Assembly: GCF_022815905.2 (NCBI RefSeq)
Contig: NZ_CP119327.1
Coordinates: forward strand, 1,674,001-1,738,000
Direction: 5' to 3'
Length of the DNA: 64,000 nucleotides
Source: Staphylococcus sp. NRL 16/872
Lineage (GTDB): Bacteria; Bacillota; Bacilli; Staphylococcales; Staphylococcaceae
Part shown: positions 52,358 through 62,926 of the stretch, in pieces
Layout: each line of letters starts with the position of its first letter
How positions within the stretch are numbered: the stretch's first letter is position 1
Position numbers and translations under genes: made by a program
The notes under the pieces: generated by a model
The model's database searches: none
Seen by the model: only the letters and a program-made list of their open reading frames with translations
Told to the model about the DNA's origin: nothing

Positions 52358-55300
52358 TGTTTTTTCAATTTCTATTAATAAATCACCTGTAGCAATTGCA
52401 TCGCCACTCACTACTGTGACCTTCTTGATGATACCATTAAACGGTGCTTGAACCGTTGTTTCCATCTTCATTGCTTCAGTAATAAGTAATGGTTGGTTCA
52501 CTTTAACTTCATCGCCAACCGCTACTTTCACTTCTGTTACAGATCCGGGCATTTGAGCACCAATGTGATTAGGATTTGTTTTATCTGCTTTCGGTTTCAC
52601 ATTCGCATTTGTTTTAATATTTTCATCTTTGATATTAATTCGACGTGCTTGTCCATTCATCACATAATACAGTGTGCGATTACCGTTTTCATCTGGTTCA
52701 CTTATCGTTTCTAATTTAATAATGAGACGTTTACCTGTATCAATTTCAATTTCCACTGTCTCGCCGTTGCGCATACCAAAGAAGAAAGTTGGCGTATCTA
52801 AAAGTGATAAATTACCATATTGTTGTTTCGTTTGAATAAACTGATCAAATACTTTCGGATATAATACATAACTAATGACATCTTGTTCAGTAACTTCACC
52901 GTATTCTTTTTCACAAAGCTCTTGTCTAATTGCCTCAAAGTCTACTGGCTCTAAATATTCACCTGGACGTTCAGTTAATGGCTGTTGCCCTTTTAAAATA
53001 ACGTCTTGTAACTTTTTATTAAATCCATTAACCGGTTGTCCGATATCTCCTTTAAAATATGAAACTACTGATTCTGGGAAATCTAACTTATTCCCTTGTT
53101 CAATAACTGATTGTTCATCTAAATCATTTTGTACCATGTAAAGTGCCATATCGCCTACTACTTTTGAAGATGGCGTTACTTTAACTATGTCTCCAAATAA
53201 GAAATTAACGCGACGATACATATCTTTAACTTCATTGAAACGGTTTCCTAAGCCTAAACTTTTCGCTTGTTGACCTAAGTTAGAGTATTGACCACCTGGC
53301 ATTTCATGTTGATAAATTTCTGTATTAGGAGATTTAATATCACTCTCAAAATCACTATAATATGGACGTACATTACCCCAATAATGGCTAAGTTCTTCAA
53401 GCCCCTTAATATCCGTACGCATATTTCGACTAAAACCGTTTAATGCATAATATAAAGAGTTCGCACTTGGTTGACTAGTTAAACCACTCATTGAAGCAAC
53501 GGCTGTATCTATAATATCCACACCAGCATCAATCGCTTCTTTATAAATTAACAAACCATTACCACTTGTATCATGTGTGTGCAAATGAATTGGTAAATCC
53601 ACTGCTGCTTTTAATTCTCCAATTAATTCATATGCTGCTTTAGGTTTTAATAGTCCTGCCATATCTTTTATTGCCAAAATATGGAACCCTTCGCGTTCAA
53701 GTTCTTTAGCTAAATTCACGTAATAATCTAAAGTAAATACATTTGAGCGTTCTGGATTTAAAATGTCTCCAGTGTAACAAATCGCACCTTCTGAAATTTT
53801 ACCAGCTTTTTGTACCGCTTCATTTGCTACTTTCATCTGATCAATCCAGTTTAAAGAGTCAAATATTCTAAAGACATCTACACCTGCTTTTGCACTTTCA
53901 GTGACAAATTTTTCAATGACATTATCCGCATAGTTTTTATAACCTACCGCATTTGATGCGCGTAATAACATTTGGAATAGCACATTAGGAATAGCAACGC
54001 GTAATCGTTCTAAGCGCTCCCATGGGTTTTCTTTTAAGAAATTATAAGCAACATCAAATGTTGCACCGCCCCACATTTCTAATGAAAAACTATCTTTAAA
54101 GACTTCAGCTGTCTTAGAAGCAATATTCATCATATCTTTAGTACGAACTCGAGTAGCTAATAAAGATTGATGGGCATCACGGAAAGTCGTATCTGTGATT
54201 AATACGTCTTTTTGCGCTCGTACCCAATCTGCTACTGCTCTTGGTCCTTGTTCATCTAGTAATTGTTTTGTTCCTTTTAACTGCGCAATTTTATATTGAG
54301 AAATTCTAGGATTAGAAGTCGCTTCATAATCTGGTTTCTCACGTTTTTCTACATTAGGGAAACCGTTAATCGTAACATTGCCAATATATTCTAAAGTTTT
54401 CGTACCTCGGTCTAACGTTGGAGCGATTTTAAATAATTCTGGTGTTTCTTCAATAAATTTAGTTGTGTAATCTCCACTACGGAATTTTTCATTTCGCATT
54501 ACGTTAACTAAGAATGGAATATTTGTTTTAACTCCACGAATACGCATTTCTCTTAAAGAGCGTTCCATTTTTTCTTCTGCTTGTTTAAAAGTTACAGCAT
54601 GCGTAGATAATTTTACTAATAACGAATCGTAATAGGGTGAAATTTCAGCACCTTGGAAACCATCACCCGCATCTAACCGCACACCAAACCCACCACTTGA
54701 ACGGTAAGCAATAATTGTGCCAGAATCAGGCATGAAATCATTCGTTGGATCTTCAGTCGTAATTCGACATTGAATAGCATAACCTAATGTCTGTATTTCT
54801 TCTTGTTTAGGCATTGCGATGCGTTCATCAAATAAATTCGCACCATCAGCTACTAAAATTTGAGTCTTCACAATATCAATGCCTGTAATCATTTCAGTGA
54901 TAGTATGTTCTACTTGTACACGAGGATTCACTTCAATAAAGAAGAATTCATCTCCAGAAACTAGAAATTCTACAGTTCCTGCATTGACGTATTTAATATT
55001 ATTCATTAATTTTAATGCCGCTTCACAAATACGCTCTCTTAACTCTTTAGAAAGCCCCACTGACGGAGCTACTTCCACAACTTTTTGATGACGACGTTGC
55101 ACTGAACAGTCTCGTTCATATAAGTGCACAATATTGCCGTATTCATCTCCAATAATTTGAACTTCAATGTGTTTTGGATTATCAATGTATCTTTCAATAT
55201 ATACTTCGCTATTTCCGAATGATTTGGCCGCTTCAGATTTAGCGCGATGAAATGCATCTTCTAATTCACTTTCTTCGTGAACAATACGCATCCCTTTACC

Positions 55301-55801
55301 ACCACCGCCACTCGTTGCTTTAATCATTAAAGGAAAACCTGCATCATGAGCAAAGTCTTTCGCAGCTTCGAAGTTTTCAATTGGACCATCCGTTCCCGGA
55401 ATAACTGGTAAATTTGCTTTAATAGCAGTTGCTCTTGCTTTAACTTTATCTCCGAACATGTCTAAATGCTCAAGATGTGGCCCAATAAATATTATTCCTT
55501 CCTCTTTACAACGATGTGCAAAGTGCTCATTCTCACTAAGAAAACCATAGCCTGGGTGAATAGCATCTACACCGGCATATTTAGCTACTTCAATTATTCG
55601 TTCAATATTTAAATAACTTTCTGCTGGTCCTAAATCTTTACCCACTAAGTATGATTCATCTGCTTTGTATCTATGTAAGGAATTCTTATCTTCATTAGAG
55701 TAAATTGCTACTGTTTGGATATCTAATTCTGTTGCTGCCCTAAAAATTCTAATTGCAATTTCACCACGATTGGCTACTAATAACTTTTTTATATGTTTCA
55801 A
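52343..55801 (-). CDS. pyc: Pyruvate carboxylase
   Basis: 1152 residues. Biotin carboxylase domain (about 1-455; ATP-grasp GGGGKGMRIV), carboxyltransferase barrel (about 535-800; TFRDAHQSLLATR, with metal HLHTHDTSG), tetramerisation domain, and C-terminal biotinyl domain with EAMKMET, biotin lysine about 1112. Replenishes oxaloacetate from pyruvate. A single polypeptide of usual length. Confidence 0.98.
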   Translation of the reverse strand: MKHIKKLLVANRGEIAIRIFRAATELDIQTVAIYSNEDKNSLHRYKADESYLVGKDLGPAESYLNIERIIEVAKYAGVDAIHPGYGFLSENEHFAHRCKEEGIIFIGPHLEHLDMFGDKVKARATAIKANLPVIPGTDGPIENFEAAKDFAHDAGFPLMIKATSGGGGKGMRIVHEESELEDAFHRAKSEAAKSFGNSEVYIERYIDNPKHIEVQIIGDEYGNIVHLYERDCSVQRRHQKVVEVAPSVGLSKELRERICEAALKLMNNIKYVNAGTVEFLVSGDEFFFIEVNPRVQVEHTITEMITGIDIVKTQILVADGANLFDERIAMPKQEEIQTLGYAIQCRITTEDPTNDFMPDSGTIIAYRSSGGFGVRLDAGDGFQGAEISPYYDSLLVKLSTHAVTFKQAEEKMERSLREMRIRGVKTNIPFLVNVMRNEKFRSGDYTTKFIEETPELFKIAPTLDRGTKTLEYIGNVTINGFPNVEKREKPDYEATSNPRISQYKIAQLKGTKQLLDEQGPRAVADWVRAQKDVLITDTTFRDAHQSLLATRVRTKDMMNIASKTAEVFKDSFSLEMWGGATFDVAYNFLKENPWERLERLRVAIPNVLFQMLLRASNAVGYKNYADNVIEKFVTESAKAGVDVFRIFDSLNWIDQMKVANEAVQKAGKISEGAICYTGDILNPERSNVFTLDYYVNLAKELEREGFHILAIKDMAGLLKPKAAYELIGELKAAVDLPIHLHTHDTSGNGLLIYKEAIDAGVDIIDTAVASMSGLTSQPSANSLYYALNGFSRNMRTDIKGLEELSHYWGNVRPYYSDFESDIKSPNTEIYQHEMPGGQYSNLGQQAKSLGLGNRFNEVKDMYRRVNFLFGDIVKVTPSSKVVGDMALYMVQNDLDEQSVIEQGNKLDFPESVVSYFKGDIGQPVNGFNKKLQDVILKGQQPLTERPGEYLEPVDFEAIRQELCEKEYGEVTEQDVISYVLYPKVFDQFIQTKQQYGNLSLLDTPTFFFGMRNGETVEIEIDTGKRLIIKLETISEPDENGNRTLYYVMNGQARRINIKDENIKTNANVKPKADKTNPNHIGAQMPGSVTEVKVAVGDEVKVNQPLLITEAMKMETTVQAPFNGIIKKVTVVSGDAIATGDLLIEIEKTEGEG

Positions 55802-56040
55802 AGAATGAACACCCCTTTATAGTTTGAAAATTCTAACTAATTAGATAATAAAATTTTATACTAAAATTATTTAGAAAGCTATTTATTTTTTCAAATCAAG
55901 TTTTTTAAACTAGTATGAATGACTTATCTTAATCTGAAATACAATAACTAAAAACTATTGTAAATAATAACTTTATATTATCATTTACCAAATTTTTCTT
56001 CTACTCGAAGGAGTGCGCTTTTGTAAATATTCACATAAAT
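55802..56040. other. Spacer between ftsW and pyc
   Basis: AT-rich, gene-free stretch that must contain the pyc promoter; no motif stands out. The ftsW terminator lies at its far end. Confidence 0.5.
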
Positions 56041-56041
56041 G

Positions 56042-56092
56042 TAAAAAAACCCTTATAAGATTGAATGATATAAACAATCTTATAAAGGCTAA
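56042..56092 (-). terminator. Terminator after ftsW
   Basis: Minus strand CCTTTATAAGATTG-11-nt loop-CAATCTTATAAGG followed by GTTTTTTTAC, 15 nt past the ftsW stop. Confidence 0.92.
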
Positions 56093-56104
56093 AAACTATT
56101 TAAT

Positions 56105-57340
56105 TTAATTATATTGTCGAGGAATATCGACTTTCTGTTTTTTTGCTGTCATAGCACGTTTTTCATCCATTTTTATTTGTTTAGCTACAAGTAATAATAA
56201 CCCCATTGCTATACTTAAACTTAGCATGGATGAACCACCAAAACTTATAAATGGTAATGGAACACCTGTTAGAGGGATGGTAGCAGAAATACCACCTAAA
56301 TTAACAAAAGTTTGACTGCCAATGTAACTTGCTACTCCTATACAAATAAGTTTATAGAAGTATGAAGGAGTTTTTGCAGCCAATGTAAAGGCACGATAAA
56401 CAATAAAGAATAATAAGCCAATTACAAATAACCCACCAACTAAACCAAGTTCTTCACAGATTACAGCAAATATAAAGTCTGTATGTGCTTCTGGTAAATA
56501 TCCAAGTTTCATAATGCCATTTCCTAAGCCACGACCAAATAATCCACCATTACCGATAGCCATTAATGAGTTTGAAAGATGATAACCAGTGCCTGATTCC
56601 GAACCAAACGGATTCGTTAACACACTAAAACGTGCTTTCAAATAGTGAGGCATAAAGCCAGTAATCATAACTACCCCAGCTACAACAATAAAACTAATGA
56701 TAATTAACAAAATCCGTACTTTCACCAACTTTTGAACACCTATACCAGCAAACATAAACATTGAAATTAAAATGATTAAAATTAGTAAAGTTTGTCCAAT
56801 ATCTCGTTGGAATAAAACTAAACCGACACACACTAAAATTAAGAAAAGTGGTTGTTTTATAATTTTTATTTTTTCTCTTACTTGAGGTAATTTTCTGCTA
56901 ATTACGTATGACACGTAGAGAATTAATGCAATTTTTAATATTTCAGAGGCTTGAAGATTCATGAAGCCTAAGTTAATCCAACTTTTTGATCCATTAATAT
57001 TTTTACCAATAACCAAAGTTAGGCATAAGAGCACAAACATGATAGTCATCATCCACATTTGTACTTTAATTTGTTGGAATACTTTGATATTTAGCATAAA
57101 TGCTATAAAGAAAACGACTATAAAACTCATAATTACATATATAAGTTGTCTATTATAAAAATAGGTTCCAGATACTTCTATGCCACCTGTTAAAGTACCT
57201 TTTGTTGCAGCTACCATACTTGCGCTGTACACCATTACAAGACCAATCAAACATAAAATAACATATGTAATTAATAATGGATAATCGATAAACTTAGACA
57301 TTCTACCTATGTATCGAAAAAAACTTTTTAAGTTACTCAT
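56105..57340 (-). CDS. ftsW: Septal peptidoglycan polymerase FtsW (SEDS)
   Basis: 411 residues from ATG 57338-57340 (MSNLKSFFRYIGR); four extra codons upstream are possible. Ten membrane helices; SEDS motifs VMVYSASMVAA, GSKSWINLGFMNLQASE (in part), FQRDIGQTLL with catalytic Asp, LTNPFGSESGTGYHL and GVPLPFISFGGSS. It polymerises glycan strands at the septum with PBP1. Next to pyc as in other Firmicutes. Confidence 0.93.
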   Translation of the reverse strand: MSNLKSFFRYIGRMSKFIDYPLLITYVILCLIGLVMVYSASMVAATKGTLTGGIEVSGTYFYNRQLIYVIMSFIVVFFIAFMLNIKVFQQIKVQMWMMTIMFVLLCLTLVIGKNINGSKSWINLGFMNLQASEILKIALILYVSYVISRKLPQVREKIKIIKQPLFLILVCVGLVLFQRDIGQTLLILIILISMFMFAGIGVQKLVKVRILLIIISFIVVAGVVMITGFMPHYLKARFSVLTNPFGSESGTGYHLSNSLMAIGNGGLFGRGLGNGIMKLGYLPEAHTDFIFAVICEELGLVGGLFVIGLLFFIVYRAFTLAAKTPSYFYKLICIGVASYIGSQTFVNLGGISATIPLTGVPLPFISFGGSSMLSLSIAMGLLLLVAKQIKMDEKRAMTAKKQKVDIPRQYN

Positions 57341-57624
57341 AAAAATGATCATCCAATTCTAAAATTTTAAAATATCCATGTTCATTGAAATTAATTTTCC
57401 AACAAAATCTGTCTCAACTATTATATACTTTACACTTACAGTTTCACAAACATTAACTGAAGCAAAGTATATAACTATTTAAAATGCAAAATGACTGAAA
57501 ATATTATTGTCATAATATTTCAGCCACTAACATAAGCTATATCATATGTAATTACATACATAAGCTTGCAATTATATCCATTTAAATAGCATCTATGTGC
57601 TACTATATTCAATTAAAAGCCAAC

Positions 57625-57900
57625 TTACACGTTTGTAAACGCTTCATGTAATTTAGATAATTCTTTTTCTAAACGAAGCATTAAGTTTTTACCGTCTTCT
57701 TTATCAACTAAGCCAAGTTTAACAGCAAAATCCACTTCTTTTTGTAGACCAAACATTTGTGTGTCGAGAACTTCTTCATATAACGGGCAAGATGGCATTG
57801 TTAAATTATCCATTTGAACTTTAATTAAATGTAGGATTCTATCTGCATCTTGATTTAATTGTTCATATGCCACGTTCTTCATATTCGATTGCTTCGGCAT
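57625..57900 (-). CDS. ylaN: YlaN family protein (iron/Fur-linked)
   Basis: 91 residues from ATG 57898-57900 ([15 protein letters not shown]); a GTG one codon earlier is also open. Helical, very conserved: [20 protein letters not shown] and [19 protein letters not shown]. Reported in S. aureus and B. subtilis to bind iron and Fur, helping Fe-S cluster supply. The 270-bp spacer before ftsW has no gene that I see. Confidence 0.94.
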   Translation of the reverse strand: MPKQSNMKNVAYEQLNQDADRILHLIKVQMDNLTMPSCPLYEEVLDTQMFGLQKEVDFAVKLGLVDKEDGKNLMLRLEKELSKLHEAFTNV

Positions 57901-58042
57901 CACATACTCCCCCTATCATTAATTATCTTCATGTAAAAAGTTTATCTCACTCGATATTAAAAAGCAAGTTAATTCAGTGAATAGAAAAATTTATATGTGA
58001 TAAAATAGTGATTATAGAACGAAATTAGGGAGTGGGCAAAAT

Positions 58043-58528
58043 ATGATTCAAATCAAAGGTGCAGTCAAGTTCCCTATCACTTTAGATAGCACAACTTGGA
58101 TTTTTGATGATAGAAAAGTAAAAATAGAAGACATAGAAAACGGCGTATTTGATGGAACTAAGCCTGTTAAATTTGAAGACAATCGCGAATGGAATAGAGC
58201 AATTTTAGAAGGTCAAACAAATCCACCAACTTTAAATTCAGAAATTAAATACCGTAAACGCTCAGTATTAGAAGATTCTTTTGCGATCAATATGACACCA
58301 TTTTTCAAAAATGCAGAACCATCTGATAGTGCTACGAAGATTAAATTATATAATGACAAAGATTCAATCGAAGTACCTATGGAATTATTACCTTATCTAT
58401 TCTTCCAATTTGCTAAAGATGGCAAAAGATTATATGACGACAACTCAGTGGATAGCTTTGTATACAATCCTGATGATAAAGGCTACTCATATGAGTTTAA
58501 GTATGTTACCCATATCGAGGTGATTTAA
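58043..58528 (+). CDS. YlaL-like conserved protein
   Basis: 161 residues, no signal or membrane helix. Begins MIQIKGAVKFPITLDSTTWI. GAVKFPITLD and VLEDSFAINMTPFFKNAEP are conserved in staphylococci as I recall. AGGGAG 11 nt upstream. Position between ylaN and the YlaI gene suggests YlaL of B. subtilis; function unknown. Confidence 0.8.
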   Translation: MIQIKGAVKFPITLDSTTWIFDDRKVKIEDIENGVFDGTKPVKFEDNREWNRAILEGQTNPPTLNSEIKYRKRSVLEDSFAINMTPFFKNAEPSDSATKIKLYNDKDSIEVPMELLPYLFFQFAKDGKRLYDDNSVDSFVYNPDDKGYSYEFKYVTHIEVI

Positions 58529-58529
58529 T

Positions 58530-58721
58530 TTGCGTGAAGTTCAATGTATCATATGCGATACAAAGGTATTAATTGACGAGAATACCGTTGAAGCTAAACG
58601 CTTACGCAATAATCCAATTCGAACATTCATGTGTGACGATTGTAAAAGTCGCTTAGATAGACCCAAACAGCGACCAAATAGCGCTGAGTATTTAGAATTG
58701 TCACATGAAGATAGATATTAG
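58530..58721 (+). CDS. YlaI-family zinc-ribbon protein (DUF2197)
   Basis: 63 residues with a TTG start one base after the YlaL-like stop (the AGGTG site is inside that gene's end). Two CxxC pairs, CIICD and CDDC, form a zinc ribbon; EAKRLRNNPIRTFMCDDC is the family core. Function unknown. Confidence 0.88.
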   Translation: MREVQCIICDTKVLIDENTVEAKRLRNNPIRTFMCDDCKSRLDRPKQRPNSAEYLELSHEDRY

Positions 58722-58741
58722 ATTACTTATAATAATAAATA

Positions 58742-58794
58742 ACGAGGGCATGAAATCTTTAAGCTACTAAGATTTCATGCCCTCATTTTATTTA
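58742..58794. terminator. Bidirectional terminator between ylaI and typA
   Basis: GAGGGCATGAAATCTT / AAGATTTCATGCCCTC, 16-bp perfect stem with a 9-nt loop; T-rich on the plus side (ATTTTATTT). It serves the two converging genes. Confidence 0.9.
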
Positions 58795-58804
58795 ATCAAG
58801 TCGA

Positions 58805-60649
58805 TTATTCGTCTTGCATCATTTGTTTAACACGTTTTGCTTCTTTTTCACGTGCTGATTTGTTTAAGATTTTCTTTCTTAAACGGATGTTTTGTGGTGT
58901 TACTTCCACTAATTCATCGTCGTTAATATATTCTAATGCTTCTTCAAGCGTTAAGATTCTTGGACGGTTCATTGTTTGTGTTTGGTCTTTTGTAGCTGAA
59001 CGTACGTTAGTTTGGTGTTTCGCTTTAGTGATATTAACTGTTAAGTCATTTTCACGGTTGTGCTCACCCACAATCATACCTTCATAAACTTCAGTACCTG
59101 GTTCCATGAAGTTTACGCCACGGTCTTCTAAATTAATGATAGCGTATGCTGTTGCTTGACCTTGATCCATTGAAATTAATGCACCATTACGACGTCCACC
59201 GATTTGTGCTTTAACGCGTGGTCTAAATTCTTCAAATGTATGGTTGATAATACCATAACCACGTGTCATAGACATAAATTCAGTAGTGTAACCAATCATA
59301 CCACGAGCTGGTACTAAGAAGATTAAGCGTGTTAAACCATTGTCAGTTGTTATCATGTCTAACATTTCACCTTTACGTGCACCTAATGATTCGATAACTG
59401 CGCCAGCATTTTCAGATGGCACTTCACATTGTACACGTTCAAATGGTTCACTTAAGACACCATCAATTTCACGTAAAATAACTTGTGGTTTAGATACTTG
59501 AAGTTCAAAACCTTCACGTCTCATATTCTCAATAAGAATTGATAAGTGTAATTCACCACGACCTGCCACAATCCACGTATCTGGAGAGTCAGTTGGTGTT
59601 ACTTTTAATGATACGTCTGTTTCAAGTTGTTGATCTAAACGTTCTTGAATTTGACGTGCAGTTACATAGTCACCTTCACGACCAGCAAATGGTGAGTTAT
59701 TTACTTTGAATGTCATTTCAAGTGTTGGTTCATCAATACGTAACACAGGTAAAGCTTCTTGATGTGTAGGTGGTGTAACCGTTTCACCTACGTTAATATC
59801 TTCCATTCCTGATACAGCGATTAAGTCCCCTGCTTGTGCTTCTTCAATTTCTTCACGTTTTAAACCAAAGAAACCAAAGATTTTAGTCACACGGAAGTTT
59901 TTAATAGTGCCATCTAATTTAATTAATGATACGTTATCTCCTACACGCATTTTACCTCTGAACACACGACCAATACCAATACGACCAACATAGTCATTAT
60001 AATCTAATAATGCTACTTGGAATTGTAATGGTTCCTCATGATTATCGATTGGTGCTGGTACATATTCAAGAATTGTTTCATATAATGATTGCATATTTTC
60101 ATCTTGTTTCTCAGCATCAAGACTTGCAGTACCATTGACAGCTGAAGCATAAACAACTGGGAAGTCTAGTTGTTCATCATTTGCTTCTAATTCGATGAAT
60201 AAGTCTAATACTTCATCTACTACCGCTTCAGGTCTAGCAGCTGGTTTATCGATTTTATTTACAACTACTACTGGTTTTAAGTTTTGTTCAAGTGCTTTTT
60301 TAAGTACGAAACGTGTTTGAGGCATTGTACCTTCGTATGCATCTACTACAAGTACTACACCATCTACCATTTTCATAATACGCTCTACTTCGCCACCAAA
60401 GTCAGCGTGTCCTGGTGTATCTAAGATGTTAATTCTTGTTCCTTTATAATTAACTGCAGTATTTTTCGCAAGAATTGTAATACCACGTTCTCTTTCTAAA
60501 TCATTAGAGTCCATTGCTCTTTCATCGACATGTTCATTCTCTCTGAAAATACCAGATTGTTTTAATAATTCATCAACTAATGTTGTTTTACCATGGTCGA
60601 CGTGAGCAATAATTGCAATATTACGTACATCTTCTCTTCTATTAGTCAT
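58805..60649 (-). CDS. typA: Ribosome-binding GTPase TypA/BipA
   Basis: 614 residues, translation-factor GTPase related to EF-G. G1 [13 protein letters not shown]2 RGITI, G3 [11 protein letters not shown]4 NKID, then EF-G-like domains II, III, V and the BipA-specific C-terminal domain ([19 protein letters not shown]). Assists 50S assembly at low temperature or stress. Confidence 0.98.
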   Translation of the reverse strand: MTNRREDVRNIAIIAHVDHGKTTLVDELLKQSGIFRENEHVDERAMDSNDLERERGITILAKNTAVNYKGTRINILDTPGHADFGGEVERIMKMVDGVVLVVDAYEGTMPQTRFVLKKALEQNLKPVVVVNKIDKPAARPEAVVDEVLDLFIELEANDEQLDFPVVYASAVNGTASLDAEKQDENMQSLYETILEYVPAPIDNHEEPLQFQVALLDYNDYVGRIGIGRVFRGKMRVGDNVSLIKLDGTIKNFRVTKIFGFFGLKREEIEEAQAGDLIAVSGMEDINVGETVTPPTHQEALPVLRIDEPTLEMTFKVNNSPFAGREGDYVTARQIQERLDQQLETDVSLKVTPTDSPDTWIVAGRGELHLSILIENMRREGFELQVSKPQVILREIDGVLSEPFERVQCEVPSENAGAVIESLGARKGEMLDMITTDNGLTRLIFLVPARGMIGYTTEFMSMTRGYGIINHTFEEFRPRVKAQIGGRRNGALISMDQGQATAYAIINLEDRGVNFMEPGTEVYEGMIVGEHNRENDLTVNITKAKHQTNVRSATKDQTQTMNRPRILTLEEALEYINDDELVEVTPQNIRLRKKILNKSAREKEAKRVKQMMQDE

Positions 60650-60747
60650 TTTATAATATCCTTTCTTGAGTAAACTCCCACTTTTAATTACAACTGTTTT
60701 ATTATATCATATAATTAAGAAAAGATAAGTAAAAGGTGGGGTATGGG

Positions 60748-60939
60748 ATGGAAAAGCCAAAGTCTAAAGGTATATTTTGGGTACTATCTATTCTAGCAGT
60801 ACTGTTCTTAGTACTATTTAGTTTTAGCGCCGGTGCAGCTAGCGTTCCAATGATGATTTTAACATTTATACTTTTCATTGCAACATTTGGTGCTGGTTTC
60901 GCGCTTAAGAAAAAATATCGTGAAAATAATTGGTTATAA
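60748..60939 (+). CDS. YlaF-like small membrane protein (DUF5325)
   Basis: 63 residues from ATG 60748-60750 (MEKPKSKGIFWVLSILAVLF), 6 nt after AAAGGTGGGG; the upstream start lies inside that site. Two membrane helices (about 8-28 and 33-53) and a basic C-terminus KKKYRENNWL. Divergent from typA as in B. subtilis ylaF/ylaG. Function unknown. Confidence 0.87.
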   Translation: MEKPKSKGIFWVLSILAVLFLVLFSFSAGAASVPMMILTFILFIATFGAGFALKKKYRENNWL

Positions 60940-60944
60940 TATAT

Positions 60945-61003
60945 ATAGTCTCAACTATTCACTCATAAAGTTACAACTTTTAGATGAATAGTTGAGACTT
61001 TTG
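60945..61003 (+). terminator. Terminator after ylaF-like gene (convergent with suhB-like)
   Basis: AGTCTCAACTATTCA and TGAATAGTTGAGACT form a 15-bp stem, followed by TTTTG on the plus strand. Confidence 0.88.
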
Positions 61004-61819
61004 TTAATTTCTAAAGCGTTGGTGTAATTCAGTTAATACTTCTTTATGAGGATTAAGAAAACCCTCGAGAATTTCTTTATGCACTGATTTATTTCCGATA
61101 ACAATTGAATTCGGGCCTGCAATAGATAAGGATTCGCCTAATAAGTTGCTACCTATGCCTCCTACTTCATTTAATATAATCAACCCACCTGCAAAATCCC
61201 AAGGTTGTAATCTTGGCGTGATATACGCAGCTAATTGACCTTTTGATACGCTCACAATTTCTAATGCTGCACTGCCATAGGCTCTACAACTTCTACATTC
61301 ATTAACAATTTCTGAGAATATGGGTCCCATTTTAGGTTTTGTCACCCAGTTAGGATTAATACCGATTAAACTTTGTTTTAATCGTGTATCTTCTATTGAA
61401 GGTAGTGGATGTTTATTTTCAAAAGCGCCTTCACCCACCTTTGCATGATAAAGCACGTCTTTCATCACATCATAAACGAAACCAGCATAAGGTTCTCCAT
61501 TGTGGTAAATCCCGATTGAAATCGCAAAGTTCTCTTGTTGATGCACAAAGTTTAATGTGCCATCAATTGGATCCACTACCCATACAACACCATCGATATT
61601 CTCTAAATCATGTCCATGACCCTCTTCACCGATTACATGATGTTCTGGGTAATTGTTAGATATTGCGTCATAGATATAATTTTCAGTTGCTTTATCTACA
61701 TTTGTCACTAAATCATTGGGATTTGATTTCGTTTCAATATTTAACTCTTCTTTCATCATTGTTCTAATTTTATTTCCAGATTCTAATACTAAGCCTTTAG
61801 CAAAATCGTATAATGACAT
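61004..61819 (-). CDS. suhB: Inositol monophosphatase family protein
   Basis: 271 residues. IMPase metal motifs: VIGEEGHG, WVVDPIDGTLNFVH and C-terminal LQPWDFAGGLIILNEVGG (partly). Mg-dependent phosphatase; substrate may be inositol phosphate or another small phosphomonoester. Symbol follows staphylococcal usage and is tentative. Confidence 0.9.
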   Translation of the reverse strand: MSLYDFAKGLVLESGNKIRTMMKEELNIETKSNPNDLVTNVDKATENYIYDAISNNYPEHHVIGEEGHGHDLENIDGVVWVVDPIDGTLNFVHQQENFAISIGIYHNGEPYAGFVYDVMKDVLYHAKVGEGAFENKHPLPSIEDTRLKQSLIGINPNWVTKPKMGPIFSEIVNECRSCRAYGSAALEIVSVSKGQLAAYITPRLQPWDFAGGLIILNEVGGIGSNLLGESLSIAGPNSIVIGNKSVHKEILEGFLNPHKEVLTELHQRFRN

Positions 61820-62060
61820 TTCATCATCTCCTGTTGCTTTATATTATACAGAATTTCATTCAATTGAACTAAGTAATGTCTCTTTAGGTATATTCCTATC
61901 GTTACGTTGACTTATTACTTAATTTTAAGCTTTACAACATTGTATACCTTATTCTATTCACTTTAAACGCTTTCGCTTCCTAAGTCGGCTTATAATGTAA
62001 TATGTTCAATATATGCTACAATAAATTTAAGTAAAATTTTTCTGAAAAGGAGTACTAAAT

Positions 62061-62669
62061 ATGACGCAATATACCTTTAGTCCTAAAGACTTCGAAGTAT
62101 TCGACGTAGATGGTTTAGATGCACGCATGGAAGCACTAGATAAACATGTAAGACCACAACTCCATCAATTAGGAGACTATTTTGCTGAATATCTTACCTC
62201 ACAAACTGGAGAAACGTTTTATGCTCATGTGGCCAAACATGCACGTAGAAGTGTGAATCCGCCTATTGATACTTGGGTTGCTTTTGCCCCAAATAAACGT
62301 GGTTATAAAATGCTACCTCATTTCCAAATTGGTTTATTCAGAGACCAATTATTCTTAATGTACGGTGTGATGCATGAAGGTAAAGATAAAGCAGAACGTG
62401 TTAAAGTCTTTGATAAACATTTTGATGAATTAAGAAATTTACCAAAGGATTATCGCGTAAATTTAGACCATATGAAAGCTGAGAAACCATTTATTAAAGA
62501 TTTTAGTGACGACGAGTTACACCAAGCAATTGATCGTGTTAAGAATGTAAAAAAAGGCGAATTTTTTGTGGCACGTGTACTTGAGCCCACAGATCAACAC
62601 CTTAAAACTGATAAAGACTTCTTATCATTTATTAAAGAAACTTTTGATGAATTCTTGAAATTTTATTAA
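62061..62669 (+). CDS. DUF1054 / UPF0637 family protein (YktB-like)
   Basis: 202 residues. Begins [40 protein letters not shown] and [19 protein letters not shown] are family blocks (partly quoted). Cytoplasmic, function unknown; conserved across Firmicutes. AAGGAG 8 nt upstream of ATG. Sits between suhB and mntH as in S. aureus. Confidence 0.92.
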   Translation: MTQYTFSPKDFEVFDVDGLDARMEALDKHVRPQLHQLGDYFAEYLTSQTGETFYAHVAKHARRSVNPPIDTWVAFAPNKRGYKMLPHFQIGLFRDQLFLMYGVMHEGKDKAERVKVFDKHFDELRNLPKDYRVNLDHMKAEKPFIKDFSDDELHQAIDRVKNVKKGEFFVARVLEPTDQHLKTDKDFLSFIKETFDEFLKFY

Positions 62670-62689
62670 ATCACTATATTTAATAGAGA

Positions 62690-62728
62690 GAAGCTGAGAC
62701 AAATATAAGATGTCTCAGCTTTTGTTTA
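62690..62728 (+). terminator. Terminator after the DUF1054 gene
   Basis: AAGCTGAGACA, 8-nt loop, TGTCTCAGCTT followed by TTGTTTAT. 21 nt past the stop codon. Confidence 0.9.
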
Positions 62729-62732
62729 TATT

Positions 62733-62848
62733 TTGGCAGTCGCTGACTGGTTTAAAAATGCGCTTTGATCAAGCTTTTTTCAAGTCTAGTCAACGCAAGC
62801 TGGGGGGGAAGGTGAAATTATTTTAATTTCTCTTTCGCTCCCTTTTTA
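62733..62848. repeat. Degenerate relative of the pyc-side repeat
   Basis: TTGGCAGTCGCTGACTGGTT, TTTAAAAAT, a CAAG-TTTTTT-run, TCTAGT and GAAATTATTTTAATTTCT match the flanks of the element at 52132-52357 in the same order. The GGGCCC cores are gone; only CAACGCAAGCTGGGGGGG remains. It ends just before the mntH promoter. Confidence 0.55.
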
Positions 62849-62859
62849 TTGCAATTAAA

Positions 62860-62900
62860 AAATTTAGGTTGACCTAAATTTTAGATTAGGTTACTATAAT
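62860..62900 (+). promoter_or_regulatory. mntH promoter with MntR-type operator
   Basis: A perfect 10-2-10 palindrome at 62860-62881 with core TTTAGGTTGACCTAAA fits DtxR-family manganese operators (MntR/SirR TTAGGTTxxCCTAA). It covers the -35 TTGACC at 62869-62874. A -10 TACTAT (62892-62897, 17 bp) or TATAAT (62895-62900, 20 bp) follows. Repression by Mn-loaded MntR is inferred from the family. Confidence 0.82.
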
Positions 62901-62926
62901 TAAAAAGAAATCAAGGAGTGTTATTA

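Noticed and set aside
52163..52378. 71-codon plus-strand open frame between ctaA and pyc
   Set aside because: It reads through the STAR-like repeat and into the pyc end, with no ribosome site and odd composition.
57626..57645. cre-like TGTAAACGCTTCAT near the end of ylaN
   Set aside because: It lies in the conserved coding end of ylaN and departs from the consensus at the last base; no promoter follows it.
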